A stretch of DNA of 64,000 bases from Thiomicrospira sp. (GCF_014859555.1 NZ_JACUTY010000004.1:1-64000), one strand, 5' to 3'; positions 1-10,706 are shown, numbered from the stretch's first letter. Made by a program: numbers and translations. The notes: a model not told the origin generated them from the letters alone.

Positions 1-15
1 ATCGCCAAGCTCCAT
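1..15 (+). rRNA. rrf: probable 3' end of 5S rRNA (truncated by window edge)
   Basis: First bases atcgccaagctcc resemble the 3' terminal strand of gammaproteobacterial 5S rRNA (...AGGTCATCGCCAAGC...) and are followed directly by a strong terminator. Confidence 0.55.
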
Positions 16-22
16 ACATCTA

Positions 23-51
23 AAAACCCCTCGCATGAGGGGTTTTTTTTT
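23..51 (+). terminator. Rho-independent terminator
   Basis: aaaACCCCTCgcatGAGGGGTtttttttt stem-loop plus T tract. Confidence 0.9.
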
Positions 52-166
52 GCCTTAATTTTCCATTTTTATATCTTGTCATTAACTAGTGGCTTATCAT
101 TAGACTTCTCTGGCTTTTAAGCTTTAACTTCTTTAAAATGTAAAAAGAATTATTTGGATAAAAGAG

Positions 167-1516
167 ATGTATAGAGCTTTTTTTGATTTGTCTGATTTGC
201 CATTTCGATCTACCCCTGATTTAGATTATTTTTACAAAGATGCTGATCGTGAAGAAGTAGTGTCGGCTATTTTGTATTCGTTAGACAGGGGCGATGGCAT
301 TATAAAAGTAGTCGGTGAGGTTGGTAGCGGTAAAACGACTATTTTACGCAGGCTAAGCCAGAAATTGTCGGTTGATTATCAGATTGTTTATATCAACTCT
401 CCTAACCTGTTACCGCATGATATTTTATTTTTTATCTGCCATGAATTTGGTATTAACGTTCATGAAAATGAGCAAAAATTTTTTTTGATTTCCAAGTTAC
501 GCGATTTTTTTATCCAACAGCATGCCTTGGGGCGTCAACCTTTGATTTTAATTGATGAAGCTCAAGCTATGCCGATTGAAACCTTGGAGGAAGTTAGGCT
601 ATTGCTCAACTTGGAAACCGAACAACACAAACTTGTACAGATTGTGTTGTTTGGTCAGCCAGAGTTGGATACGGTTTTATCTAGGCCCGAAATTCGACAA
701 TTTCAAAGTCGAATTTCGCATGCCATATATTTACCTGCATTTGGTGTTTCGGATGTTAAGTCTTATTTAAATTTTCGTATGCGTAAAGCCGGTTATCAGG
801 GGCAGGATTTATTTAGTGTAAAAGTTGCTAAACTTATTTCTAAGTTATCTAAAGGTTTACCTAGGGATATTCATGTTTTAGCGGATCGTGCTTTATTGGC
901 GGCCTATTCTGAAGGAACGAAGTTTATAAAGCCTAGTCATATATCTAAAACAGGTTTTTTAATAAAACCAATTTGGGCAGGGCTAGTATTCGTAGTTAGT
1001 ATTTTTATAGTCGCTTGGATGGTGTTTTATTTTAAGGCTTCCCCGCTTAATCACGAAGATGTTATTAATGTTCCTGAGACTAACGCACTAACATTGAAAC
1101 TAGAAGAGTTTCAATCAACTACGGTGGTCAACTTAGATGTGAAAAACTTGAGTTCTATATCTAAATATAACGCTGTTATTGAGTCAAATATTAGCTTAAT
1201 ACAGTCTAATTCGACCATGCTTTATAGTGTGCAGTTGATGACAGCAGAACTGGCTAGTTTAGATGGTACGCTTAAAACAATGCAAACTTATGATTGGATT
1301 GATCCTGACCAACTATTTTATTCAATCAATCCTAAACGCGGTCAGTTCACTCTATACTATGGTTTTTACAGCGGTTATAGCTTGGCTATAAAGTTTATTG
1401 AGTCTTTGCCAAATTATATTTTGTCAAGCCAACCATTTATCGTGTCAAAATCTCAGGTATTAAGTTATTTATCAGAATCAATACAAACCGATCAAAAACC
1501 AAATAACCAACTTTAA
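167..1516 (+). CDS. mshM: MshM/ExeA-like AAA ATPase, MSHA pilus biogenesis
   Basis: MYRAFFDLSDLPFRSTPDLDYFY start, Walker A GEVGSGKTT, Walker B LILIDEAQ; TM segment then periplasmic C-terminus. Confidence 0.8.
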   Translation: MYRAFFDLSDLPFRSTPDLDYFYKDADREEVVSAILYSLDRGDGIIKVVGEVGSGKTTILRRLSQKLSVDYQIVYINSPNLLPHDILFFICHEFGINVHENEQKFFLISKLRDFFIQQHALGRQPLILIDEAQAMPIETLEEVRLLLNLETEQHKLVQIVLFGQPELDTVLSRPEIRQFQSRISHAIYLPAFGVSDVKSYLNFRMRKAGYQGQDLFSVKVAKLISKLSKGLPRDIHVLADRALLAAYSEGTKFIKPSHISKTGFLIKPIWAGLVFVVSIFIVAWMVFYFKASPLNHEDVINVPETNALTLKLEEFQSTTVVNLDVKNLSSISKYNAVIESNISLIQSNSTMLYSVQLMTAELASLDGTLKTMQTYDWIDPDQLFYSINPKRGQFTLYYGFYSGYSLAIKFIESLPNYILSSQPFIVSKSQVLSYLSESIQTDQKPNNQL

Positions 1517-1519
1517 GAG

Positions 1520-3262
1520 GTGAGTGTGAAAAACTTCCGAGTACATCTAGTCATTCTGTTAAGTTTGTTGTTTGGTTTAGTTGCATGCTCTGGTCAGCCT
1601 GTAAACAACAATGATCGGGGTTTGGAAACGGCTAATAAGCCATCGGTCACGGATGGGCATTTAACAGCTCAGTCACGCCCAATAGAGTCCATTTCGGACT
1701 CAAGCGTTCCTAGTATTGTTAGTGCAAGAGCTTATAACATTCCACCGAAACCAGAAGTTTCATTACCTAGCTATAGCCTAACGGCCTTTGATGCGCCAGT
1801 GCATGAAATTATTTATCGGCTCTCTGAGATGTCTGGTTATGAAGTCGATATCTGGCCGGGTGTTGAGGGGAAATTAACCATTAATGCGATTAATCAGCCA
1901 TTAAAGTCGATCTTAAAAAGAATATCGGATCAGTTGGATTTGATCGTGGATGTCGATAAAGATTTGATTCAGGTTAAGCCGGATAAAGCGTATTGGAAAC
2001 ATTATCGTATTGATTATGTAAACATCAAACGTTCAAGTCGTGATTCTATCGTGATGAATATGACGGTGGGTGGTTCGGTTAATCCAACCCAAGGCGGGCA
2101 GTCTACAGGCAGTCGATCAAGTGTTGAAGTGGCGTCTGTACATGACTTTTGGTCAACGCTACGTTCAAGTTTATTAAGTATGACTTATGATCGAACCACC
2201 AGGCCTGGTGGTTCCAGTATTACAGCTGGTCAAGCCAATGTATTAAATGTGGCTCAATCTCCAGATTTAACGGGCTCATTCGACTCAGGTTCTAATGTTA
2301 ATCCAAATCGTTCTATACAAAATAACAGCAGTACGGTCGTAATTAATCCAGAAGCTGGCCTGGTATTGGTGTATGCCACTAATAAACGTCATCACCAAGT
2401 TCAGCATTATATTGACTCTATAACTCAGCGTTCTGAACGTCAGGTGATGATAGAAGCTTCGGTGGTTGAGGTGGTGTTATCTGAAAACCATCAATCTGGA
2501 ATTGACTGGTCCACGTCTGGATTTAGAAACTTGTCAAACCGTGAGGCTTTAATGGCGTTACCGGGGGCTGAGCCAATGGCTGACAATGTTTTTACGGCCA
2601 CCCTGGGGAATGATGTGGGTTTAGATTTAAATGTCGGCTTAAAAGCACTCGAAGAATATGGCGATGTTCAAGTGTTATCGAGTCCAAAGATAATGGCGGT
2701 GAATAACCAAACCGCCTTATTGAAGGTGGTGGACAACCAAGTTTATTTCACTATTGATGTTTCTCGATCTACAAGCACGGCCGGTACGGACGTGACCTAT
2801 TCAACCAGTGTTCATACTGTGCCGGTTGGCTTTATGATGAGTATGACACCGTTTGTGAGTGATCAGCGCGAAGTGTCTTTAAATATTAGACCCACTATTT
2901 CAAGAATTATAGGCCGGGTTAATGATCCCAATCCTGATTTATTTGAAGTGGGCGCGGTAAGTTCGATACCGATTGTGCAAGAGCGTGAGATGGAAACGGT
3001 GCTAAAGTTGCGTGATATGCAGACGGCGGTAATTGGTGGATTAATTGAAGATCGCCAAGATAATTTGGAGTCAGGTTTACCGTGGTTATCTCGCATTCCT
3101 ATTTTTGGCAATTTATTATTTGGTTATTCTGAGCGTAAAACATCGAAGACCGAATTGGTTATTTTTATTCGCCCTATTATTGTGGATCGCCCTGACATTG
3201 AATCGGGTGATTTAAAGTCGTTCCGTAGCTTGCTTGAAAAACGCACGGGAGCGTCTGAATGA
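1520..3262 (+). CDS. mshL: MshL-like secretin (lipoprotein, MSHA/type II secretin family)
   Basis: Lipobox LVAC, secretin domain VLSSPKIMAVNNQTALLKV ... ELVIFIRPIIV. Confidence 0.88.
   Translation: MSVKNFRVHLVILLSLLFGLVACSGQPVNNNDRGLETANKPSVTDGHLTAQSRPIESISDSSVPSIVSARAYNIPPKPEVSLPSYSLTAFDAPVHEIIYRLSEMSGYEVDIWPGVEGKLTINAINQPLKSILKRISDQLDLIVDVDKDLIQVKPDKAYWKHYRIDYVNIKRSSRDSIVMNMTVGGSVNPTQGGQSTGSRSSVEVASVHDFWSTLRSSLLSMTYDRTTRPGGSSITAGQANVLNVAQSPDLTGSFDSGSNVNPNRSIQNNSSTVVINPEAGLVLVYATNKRHHQVQHYIDSITQRSERQVMIEASVVEVVLSENHQSGIDWSTSGFRNLSNREALMALPGAEPMADNVFTATLGNDVGLDLNVGLKALEEYGDVQVLSSPKIMAVNNQTALLKVVDNQVYFTIDVSRSTSTAGTDVTYSTSVHTVPVGFMMSMTPFVSDQREVSLNIRPTISRIIGRVNDPNPDLFEVGAVSSIPIVQEREMETVLKLRDMQTAVIGGLIEDRQDNLESGLPWLSRIPIFGNLLFGYSERKTSKTELVIFIRPIIVDRPDIESGDLKSFRSLLEKRTGASE
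2199..2208. repeat. dispersed palindrome, in mshL (frame TRPG)
   Basis: within 22 bp perfect palindrome GAACCACCAGGCCTGGTGGTTC (2193-2214). Confidence 0.9.
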
Positions 3263-4923
3263 GTGTCTTATTAGACGCACTTAAAAAAGCCGCGGCCGAA
3301 AAGAAAGCCAAGCAAGAAGGTAAGAGTCAAGTTGAAAAAGATGTGGACATCAGTAATGCTGCAATCTTGGCAGATTCTGAGGGTTTTTGTTCCGAAGCGA
3401 AAGCGAAAGCGGAATTAGAGGCAAGAGTGTTAGCTTTCGCTGAGGCTTCAACAAGCCAAGCGCTTGCCGAACCAACTAAAACGGATCCTAATCCAGAAAG
3501 TCGAACGGGAGGTCAAGGTTCGTTTCAGGCCGATTCTAGCTCGGTTTCTGCTGTGCCAAGCCCCGAACCCGTCACTAAGGCGTCAAAACCGATTTCAACA
3601 GCGTCTAAATTTAAATTGGCTGAGTCAGAGGTGGCATCGGCTCCATCCTATCCGTCTGCTTCCTCAAAAATTATGGATGTATTAAGTGATATCCCAGATT
3701 TGCCTGGAGTCGCTGAAAAACATGGCCAATCCGTTAAAACGCTTAATTCCGATTCTGAACCATCGGTGCCAAAGATGGCGGATCAACCGAAAACCAACCA
3801 AGGGCAAAACGCCAGTAGCAAACAGTCGGAGCTGGAAGCCTTGTTTAAACCGGGCAACCAGGTCTCATCTGCGCAGCGGGCATTGCAGTCCAAGCAGGTA
3901 AAAAAACTATTTTCACCAGCTTTAACCACAACATTAAAACCGCTTAAATCCTCAATAACGCGCAAGATTTATATTTATTTTATGGTGATTAGCGCCTTTG
4001 TAGCGGTACTAATATATTTCGCGCTGTTTATTTTTCAAGACTTGGAACGTAAATATGACCAACAGTTGGTTCAGTTTACATCAAGCATAGAAAAACCGAT
4101 TATACCCACACAAGACAAGACACAAAACGTATTTGAAAATGTCAGTGCTTCACCAAAATCCGAAGTAGATATTTATAATCGGCTGGATGATAAGCAATCC
4201 AAGCAGGTTGACGATTTGAATGCGGAACCTCAAACGACCCAACCCAACAGAACTAGATCGACAGCGGCGCCTAAAGAAAGGCTTAGTCCGCAGCAAACCA
4301 CCAGGCCTGGTGCAAATATAGAACTGAATCGAATAGAAAAGCTGGCTGAAAATGAATTGGCCTATCAGGCTTATTTAAGGTCGGATTTTGACAAGGCGGA
4401 AATCCATTATCGAAGAGGCCTGGCGGATAACCCTAATAGTAAGAACAGCCAAATTGGTTTGGCCGCGGTAGCGGCTCAGCGACAGGACTATGAGCAAGCG
4501 ATGTCTTTTTATTATAGAGTTCTGCAACAACATCCAGAGGATGTAGACGCCCTGCAAGGCATTGCGTCTATCGCGGCCGAACTTGGAAACCAGGAAGCCA
4601 CACTTAATGATTTGATTGGTTTGGCCAGACGTTATCCTGACTCGGCTACTTTGCAGTTTGCCTTGGGTAATCAGTATGCGCAGCGCCAAGATTGGTTTAA
4701 AGCACAGCAACATTATTTTGATAGCGTACGTTTAGAGCAAAATAATCCGGATTACCGATTAAATTTAGCCGTTAGTTTGGATCATCTTGGGCAGCTAGAG
4801 CAGGCGTTAGAACACTATAAGCACAGCTTGGCGTTAGCGGGAAATGACTCGTCTGCCCAGTTTAATAGCGTAGCTGTTTACCAGCGGGTTAAGCTGCTGC
4901 AAACTTTTATGGAACAGGATTAA
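3259..4923 (+). CDS. mshN: MshN-like TPR protein
   Basis: N-terminal MSVLLDALKKAAAEKK, single TM, C-terminal TPR repeats; overlaps mshL and abuts mshE. Confidence 0.75.
   Translation: MSVLLDALKKAAAEKKAKQEGKSQVEKDVDISNAAILADSEGFCSEAKAKAELEARVLAFAEASTSQALAEPTKTDPNPESRTGGQGSFQADSSSVSAVPSPEPVTKASKPISTASKFKLAESEVASAPSYPSASSKIMDVLSDIPDLPGVAEKHGQSVKTLNSDSEPSVPKMADQPKTNQGQNASSKQSELEALFKPGNQVSSAQRALQSKQVKKLFSPALTTTLKPLKSSITRKIYIYFMVISAFVAVLIYFALFIFQDLERKYDQQLVQFTSSIEKPIIPTQDKTQNVFENVSASPKSEVDIYNRLDDKQSKQVDDLNAEPQTTQPNRTRSTAAPKERLSPQQTTRPGANIELNRIEKLAENELAYQAYLRSDFDKAEIHYRRGLADNPNSKNSQIGLAAVAAQRQDYEQAMSFYYRVLQQHPEDVDALQGIASIAAELGNQEATLNDLIGLARRYPDSATLQFALGNQYAQRQDWFKAQQHYFDSVRLEQNNPDYRLNLAVSLDHLGQLEQALEHYKHSLALAGNDSSAQFNSVAVYQRVKLLQTFMEQD
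4301..4310. repeat. dispersed palindrome, in mshN (TRPG)
   Basis: AACCACCAGGCCTGGTGCA. Confidence 0.9.
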
Positions 4924-4925
4924 AC

Positions 4926-6611
4926 ATGGCTCAACCAATGCGCTTAGGTGACAAACTGATTCACGAAGGTTATATCAATGCCGATCAGCTAAGAATTGCT
5001 TTAACCGAACAACGCCGAACCGGTAAAAAACTCGGCGAGATTTTTGTTTACCTTGGGTTTATGACCGAAGAGCAGTCGCGTGAAGCGGTGGGTGAGTCAA
5101 CCGGTTATGACTCTATGAGCATTAAAGGCATCGTACCAGATTTAAGTGCATTAGCCACTCTAACCGAAACGTTTGCGCGCGCTAACCAGATATTACCAAT
5201 TAGTTTACGCGATGATCTACTTAAACTGGCGATGAGTAACCCAGAAGACATTTTGTTGCTGGATAAAGTTCGTCGAAATTTAAAACGCTCCGATTTACGA
5301 TTGCAGCCGGTGCTGGTGGCTGAGTCAGAAATTCAATTCGCGATTGATCATTATTATGGTTACGAGTTATCAATTGATGGCATTCTAAACGAACTGGAAA
5401 CGGGTCAAGTCGATATTCATGCCTTGTCGGAAACCGACGAATATTCGCAGCCCATGGTGCGTTTGGTCGATAGTTTATTGACCGACGCGGTTAAGCGCGA
5501 GGCCTCTGACATTCATTTTGAACCCGAAGAATACTATGTGCGTGTTCGTTATCGAATTGATGGGGTGCTGCAAGAAGTTCGCCTGCTTCATAAGTCACTT
5601 TGGTCGGGCCTGGTGGTGCGATTAAAAGTTATATCAAGCCTAGATTTGACCGATCAACGTTTGCCTCAAGATGGTCACATGGATTTAGTAGTCATGGGGC
5701 GCCGCATCGATTTTAGGGTTTCATCCTTACCCGGTACACAAGGTGAAAACTTTGTGTTGCGTATTTTGGATCGCGAAAAAGGTATCGTGCCTTTGGATGC
5801 TTTGGGTTTAGATCCGGATGCGTATCAAGAAGTAAAAATAATGATGAGTCGACCAAATGGCATTTTCTTGGTTACGGGGCCGACTGGTTCAGGTAAAACC
5901 ACCACCTTATATTCGATTTTAAATGAAGTGAATGATGTCGGGGTTAATATTATGACCCTGGAAGACCCAGTGGAATACCCCATGTCGTTAATTCGTCAAA
6001 CGGCCGTGAATGACGATATCGGTTTGACGTTTGCGCGCGGTATTCGAGCTTTATTACGTCAAGATCCGGATATTATTTTAATTGGTGAAATACGTGATAC
6101 CGAAACCGCTGAAATGGCTTTTCGTGCAGCGATGACCGGTCACCAGGTTTTTGCGACCCTGCATACAAACTCGGCACTTGGAACGATTCCGCGTTTGTTG
6201 GATATTGGCGTACCTTCGACCGTGTTGGCTGGCAATATTATTGGTATTGTGGCTCAACGTTTGGCGCGAAAACTTTGCCCTCATTGTAAACAACCTTATA
6301 CCCCCGATGCATTTGAAGCCCAGCTGGTCGGCTTAGAGGACAATGAGCATGCCGTGTTATACAAAGCCGTGGGTTGCGACAAGTGTAATGACATAGGTTA
6401 TAAAGGGCGGCTTGCGATTTTGGAAACCTTACGCTTTACCAATGAAATTGATGATTTATTGTTGGATGAAGCGCCCACCCATGTCTTGCTGAAACAAGCC
6501 AAAAAACAGGGCTTCAGAACCTTGACTGAGAGTGCGGTGAGTTGGGTGCGGCGAGGTGAAACCACACTAGATGAAATCAGCCGCGTGGTTAACTTAACCG
6601 AGTTGATATAA
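4926..6611 (+). CDS. mshE: MshE/GspE-type assembly ATPase with N-terminal MshEN-like domain
   Basis: RLGDKLIHEGYINADQLRIALTEQ, Walker A GPTGSGKTTTLY, tetracysteine CPHC..CDKC. Confidence 0.9.
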   Translation: MAQPMRLGDKLIHEGYINADQLRIALTEQRRTGKKLGEIFVYLGFMTEEQSREAVGESTGYDSMSIKGIVPDLSALATLTETFARANQILPISLRDDLLKLAMSNPEDILLLDKVRRNLKRSDLRLQPVLVAESEIQFAIDHYYGYELSIDGILNELETGQVDIHALSETDEYSQPMVRLVDSLLTDAVKREASDIHFEPEEYYVRVRYRIDGVLQEVRLLHKSLWSGLVVRLKVISSLDLTDQRLPQDGHMDLVVMGRRIDFRVSSLPGTQGENFVLRILDREKGIVPLDALGLDPDAYQEVKIMMSRPNGIFLVTGPTGSGKTTTLYSILNEVNDVGVNIMTLEDPVEYPMSLIRQTAVNDDIGLTFARGIRALLRQDPDIILIGEIRDTETAEMAFRAAMTGHQVFATLHTNSALGTIPRLLDIGVPSTVLAGNIIGIVAQRLARKLCPHCKQPYTPDAFEAQLVGLEDNEHAVLYKAVGCDKCNDIGYKGRLAILETLRFTNEIDDLLLDEAPTHVLLKQAKKQGFRTLTESAVSWVRRGETTLDEISRVVNLTELI

Positions 6612-6620
6612 GGGCTGAGT

Positions 6621-7826
6621 ATGCAAATATATCAATTTTCCGGCATTAATCGCTATGGTGAAAGGGTTCGCGGCCAAATCGAAGGTAAGAATCAAGCCGA
6701 AGTTGAGCAAAAACTTCAAGCCTCTAAAATTGATATTTTGAGTCTTAAACCCAAGGGTCGAGGGCTAAAACTGTTTAAACAGACGAAAATAACACGTAAA
6801 GAAATCATTGCGATTACCTTTCAGTTTGAACAGCTTTTACGCGCAGGTGTACCCTTAATGGAGATTCTGGCCGATTTACGCGATTCATTCGAGAATCATG
6901 CAGTAAAAGAAATGCTCGATTTTATTTATCAATCCATGGAAGGTGGTGAAACCTTTTCACATGCCTTGCAAAGTTATCGTGATGTGTTTGGCGATGTGTA
7001 TATTTCTTTGGTATCAGTCGGCGAACAAACCGGCCAATTGGAAGTCATTTTAGCCGACTTGGCCAATATGTTGAAGTGGGAAGATGAGCTGTTGGCTAAA
7101 GCCAAAAAAGTCATGATCTACCCCGCCATTGTGAGTCTTGTTGTGCTGGGTGTGGTGTTATTGATGATGGTGTTTGTGGTGCCCGAGTTGCTGGGTTTTA
7201 TCAGTCAAATGGGTGGTGAATTAGGCGCCTCAACGCGCGCATTAATTGCGACATCGAGCTTTATTCAAAATAACATTTTATTTTTGTTAGCGGCCCCCTT
7301 TGTATTGGTTTTTATATTTAAAGCTTGGTTGAAACGTTCTGAAATGTTTCGGATTCAGTTTGATAAAGCCAAGTTTAAAATTAAGATTATTGGCCCGGTA
7401 CTTTATAAATTGAAAATTGCGCGTTTAGCCAATTCATTGGCGGTTATGTACAGCGCGGGCATGAGTTTTACTGAAAGCATGAAGTTGGCCTCAAAAGTCG
7501 TGGATAACACTTATATGGAAAAAAATGTACTGATGGCGATTCGTTTGATTAAAGAAGGCGAACCGATTCATCAAGCCTTTGCGACGGCCAACGTATTTCC
7601 ACCACTTGGGGTACGCATGGTTAAGGTAGGCGAACGCAGTGGTCAAATGGACGAGTCGTTAAAAAATGTGAGTTATTTTTATGATCGCGAAGCCAAAGAA
7701 AGTATTGAGAAGATAGAACCCGCGATAGAGCCGTTATTAACCATAATTATGGCGGTGATAGTAGGCTGGGTTATGATGGCCGTGCTTGGGCCAGTTTACG
7801 ATACGATTACTCAGGTTCAATTTTAA
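6621..7826 (+). CDS. mshG: MshG/GspF-type inner membrane platform protein
   Basis: T2SSF domain layout (FQFEQLLRAGVPLMEIL, duplicated domain), C-terminal TM. Confidence 0.88.
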   Translation: MQIYQFSGINRYGERVRGQIEGKNQAEVEQKLQASKIDILSLKPKGRGLKLFKQTKITRKEIIAITFQFEQLLRAGVPLMEILADLRDSFENHAVKEMLDFIYQSMEGGETFSHALQSYRDVFGDVYISLVSVGEQTGQLEVILADLANMLKWEDELLAKAKKVMIYPAIVSLVVLGVVLLMMVFVVPELLGFISQMGGELGASTRALIATSSFIQNNILFLLAAPFVLVFIFKAWLKRSEMFRIQFDKAKFKIKIIGPVLYKLKIARLANSLAVMYSAGMSFTESMKLASKVVDNTYMEKNVLMAIRLIKEGEPIHQAFATANVFPPLGVRMVKVGERSGQMDESLKNVSYFYDREAKESIEKIEPAIEPLLTIIMAVIVGWVMMAVLGPVYDTITQVQF

Positions 7827-7835
7827 GGTCAGCTT

Positions 7836-9395
7836 ATGCGTTATGTACTTTATGCAATGGATCATCACTTAGAAGCGTTTCAATTTCGAGGAAAACGCAT
7901 CGTTGGTCATAAGTCGTTTAACTGGCCAGACGTGTCGGAGTTTGTATCCAGTTTAGCGCTAAACGCACAAATTAGTGTCATTCTGGATGTAGTTGATGAG
8001 GATCTTCAGGTTGAGTTCATGCCTAGACTTTTGCCTTGGGAAAAGTGGGCGTTACAAACGCGTTTAGCTACTAAGTCACGTCAAAAAGGCGCCAGCGTGC
8101 AACGCTTTATTTGGACTGGACAACGTCAAACCAATGAAGATAACCGTGCAGAGGAAATGTTGTTGACAGTCGCACTTTATTCTTCTAATGCCGTTTCAAA
8201 TCTGATGAGTCAATTAAGCGAATCAAATTATATTTGGACGAGTTTGCATTCCTCCGCTTTCTTGCTAAAACGCTTGTTGCGATCTTATATGAAAGGTCAG
8301 CTTAAGCTAACCGCTAACCAAACCAAGGCACCTATTTTATTAGTGGTTAGAATGTCAGAGCGCCATTATCGTCAATGCTTTTTTCTAAATGGCCATCTGC
8401 GTTTAACGCGGATTGTGGAGATCAAAAAAGATCAGGAAACCGATTTGTCGAAAGTTGAATTTTTGGCACAAGAGTCTAAGTTGGCAACCCGATTTATTTA
8501 CAGTCAAAAAATTCTGCCGCAAGGTGCGCCTTTTAATTACATTATAGTTGATCATGTTGATGAAAGTTTGGTGGAAAACTTTTGGTCAATTTTTGAAAAG
8601 GCCGGTGTCATCTCACCACGCTGGGATAAAGCGTTGCATTTCTTTGATGTCGTCAACCTAGTTAACCGAGTTAGCATGCCCACGGATGATTTATGTTATG
8701 GCAATGCGGTGTTGGCGCAATCATTGCAAGCAGGTTGGGTGCCATCTTTCTTTTCAAACCCGGCGATAAAGAAGGTGAATCGATTTCGATACGCTGGCTT
8801 TGCACTTAAGATATTGGCCGGTTTAGTCGTGATTGCGATCGGATTTGGGGTAGTAAAGTCCAGTTTAGAGGACCGTTTTTTGGATCGCCAGCAGGACTTA
8901 TTTCAGCAGGTCGAGCAGTCACTACAGATTCAAAAAAAACATCTAATTGCTGAGCTCGAAGGTCAGGTGAAATCGCAAGATATGCAAGCCGCGGTTCAGT
9001 TTTCAGATCAGTTGAATAAAATGACGACGGCACAGCCTTACGGACTCGACTTGGTTGCATTGGCTGAATTATTGAGTCGCCATCCAAAAATTAAAATTGA
9101 ACAGATTCGCTGGCAGCCGCTTAATCAATTTGATGATAATCAACTTAAAGTCACGGTCCGAGGCCAGGTGCACCCATTTGACGGTCAATATAAGCCCATT
9201 ACACAAGCTTTAAATGCACTAGAATCTGATTTGACTGACCACCCCAGTATTGATCAAATCGTGTTTTTACAAAAGCCATTTAGTGAAGATCAGTCGCAAG
9301 GCCAGAGTCTACAGGTTGGGCGAGATACGCGTGCTTTGCCGTTTAGCTTAGAGTGGGTTATGCACGCGCGACAAACGCTGAAGGATACGCCATGA
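7836..9395 (+). CDS. MSHA biogenesis protein MshI-like (PilM/GspL-like)
   Basis: Position in locus; cytoplasmic domain, one TM, PilN-like C-terminus. Confidence 0.55.
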   Translation: MRYVLYAMDHHLEAFQFRGKRIVGHKSFNWPDVSEFVSSLALNAQISVILDVVDEDLQVEFMPRLLPWEKWALQTRLATKSRQKGASVQRFIWTGQRQTNEDNRAEEMLLTVALYSSNAVSNLMSQLSESNYIWTSLHSSAFLLKRLLRSYMKGQLKLTANQTKAPILLVVRMSERHYRQCFFLNGHLRLTRIVEIKKDQETDLSKVEFLAQESKLATRFIYSQKILPQGAPFNYIIVDHVDESLVENFWSIFEKAGVISPRWDKALHFFDVVNLVNRVSMPTDDLCYGNAVLAQSLQAGWVPSFFSNPAIKKVNRFRYAGFALKILAGLVVIAIGFGVVKSSLEDRFLDRQQDLFQQVEQSLQIQKKHLIAELEGQVKSQDMQAAVQFSDQLNKMTTAQPYGLDLVALAELLSRHPKIKIEQIRWQPLNQFDDNQLKVTVRGQVHPFDGQYKPITQALNALESDLTDHPSIDQIVFLQKPFSEDQSQGQSLQVGRDTRALPFSLEWVMHARQTLKDTP

Positions 9396-10051
9396 AGAAG
9401 CTAGACCTGGGTTTTAGTACTCAATATTTTCAGCGCTTAATACTCTGGCCGTTTTTAGGGTTGGTTTTTTCCTTGATTTTAAGTTGGGTTGTGTATGACC
9501 AGTTTCTTAAGCGAGTCAGTTTACAAACTCAGCAGGTCTATCTTCAAGAGCAGCAGGTTAATCAGTTGATGCGACAGGTTGGGCAGTTAAAACAAGAGGT
9601 GAGTGTTAAGCAAGCACACCAGCTGCGTTTTGAGGCCATTAAACAGCAGGGCTTTGACCAACCTATTGATCGCGTGCTTTGGACCGATAGCTTAAATCAG
9701 GTCAGCCAGGCCTGGTTGTTAAGCGGTTTGAGTGTACAGTTTGAAGCCGAAAAGCGTTTGAATGCTTCAGATGTTAAGCAGCTTCCAGTATCTCGGCCGA
9801 TTTTTTATAGCCATAAAATGATGCTTAATTTGAGATTGCAAACCGATGCGGACTATTTAAAATTAATGGATTGGTTACGTCAAAATGTAAGCCCATTTTT
9901 TTTAGTTGAGCATTGTGATATTCAGCTTCAGCGTACCGGCGTTGGGGTTGAAATGAGCTTAAAACCGGAGCAGGGTAATGTGGTAATGCGTTGTGGTTTA
10001 CAACTGTTGCGAGCTGAACCGGCTAGTTTTGATCCTAAGGAATGGCGTTAA
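9392..10051 (+). CDS. MshJ/PilO-like protein
   Basis: Single N-terminal TM plus coiled coil; ATG at 9392 preferred over ORF start 9353. Confidence 0.5.
   Translation: MKKLDLGFSTQYFQRLILWPFLGLVFSLILSWVVYDQFLKRVSLQTQQVYLQEQQVNQLMRQVGQLKQEVSVKQAHQLRFEAIKQQGFDQPIDRVLWTDSLNQVSQAWLLSGLSVQFEAEKRLNASDVKQLPVSRPIFYSHKMMLNLRLQTDADYLKLMDWLRQNVSPFFLVEHCDIQLQRTGVGVEMSLKPEQGNVVMRCGLQLLRAEPASFDPKEWR
9706..9715. repeat. dispersed palindrome, in mshJ-like (QAW)
   Basis: CAGCCAGGCCTGGTTG. Confidence 0.8.
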
Positions 10052-10542
10052 TTATGTGGGTTGATCAAAAGAAAGCCAGTTTCAACTTAAAAAAACAAAC
10101 ATTTAAAATCCATATGGTTCGACTGATTGTTCTCATGAGTTTGTGTGTGTCGGCGCCGATTCAAGCTCAAATTGCCAGTTTGTTAATGACGCCTGAGCAG
10201 CGTCAATTGATAGATTTTGAACGCCAAGCCTATTTAACCAAACCCATCGTAAAAAAAGATGATAAAACACCCGAAAAAATTGAAGCACCAGGCCTGGTGA
10301 TGGAAGGGGGAACGCTTTTTGTCAGCGCTATTTTGCAACAGAATGGCCATAAACGTGTCCAAATCAACGGCGTGATTTATAAAGCCCCCGAGTCTAAATT
10401 GGGTGTTCAGGTCCATCGGATTGACGATCAAAGCGTTACCCTAACAACAAATGGCAAGTGGGGTCGAGCCAAAATTGGTGTGTTATATGATTTAAATGAT
10501 TGGCCGAACCCGCCAGAGAGCAAAATTAAAACCCGACGCTGA
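10042..10542 (+). CDS. MshK-like small periplasmic protein
   Basis: Signal-like N-terminus, ...GTLFVSAILQQNGHKRVQINGVIYKAPE; end of msh cluster. Confidence 0.5.
   Translation: MALIMWVDQKKASFNLKKQTFKIHMVRLIVLMSLCVSAPIQAQIASLLMTPEQRQLIDFERQAYLTKPIVKKDDKTPEKIEAPGLVMEGGTLFVSAILQQNGHKRVQINGVIYKAPESKLGVQVHRIDDQSVTLTTNGKWGRAKIGVLYDLNDWPNPPESKIKTRR
10288..10297. repeat. dispersed palindrome, in mshK-like (PGLV)
   Basis: AAGCACCAGGCCTGGTGATG. Confidence 0.9.
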
Positions 10543-10706
10543 GTCCGTCTAACCAGCGAGATGAATATATCTAGAGGAGTCTTGGGTTTGAGATAAAAAC
10601 TTCTTATAAGTGTTTGGTTATATTCTATTAAAATCGGCTTGCAATTTGCGAGCAAACACGTCAGAATTACCAACGCTAGAGAGGCAAAACCTATTTGGAG
10701 TATTCA

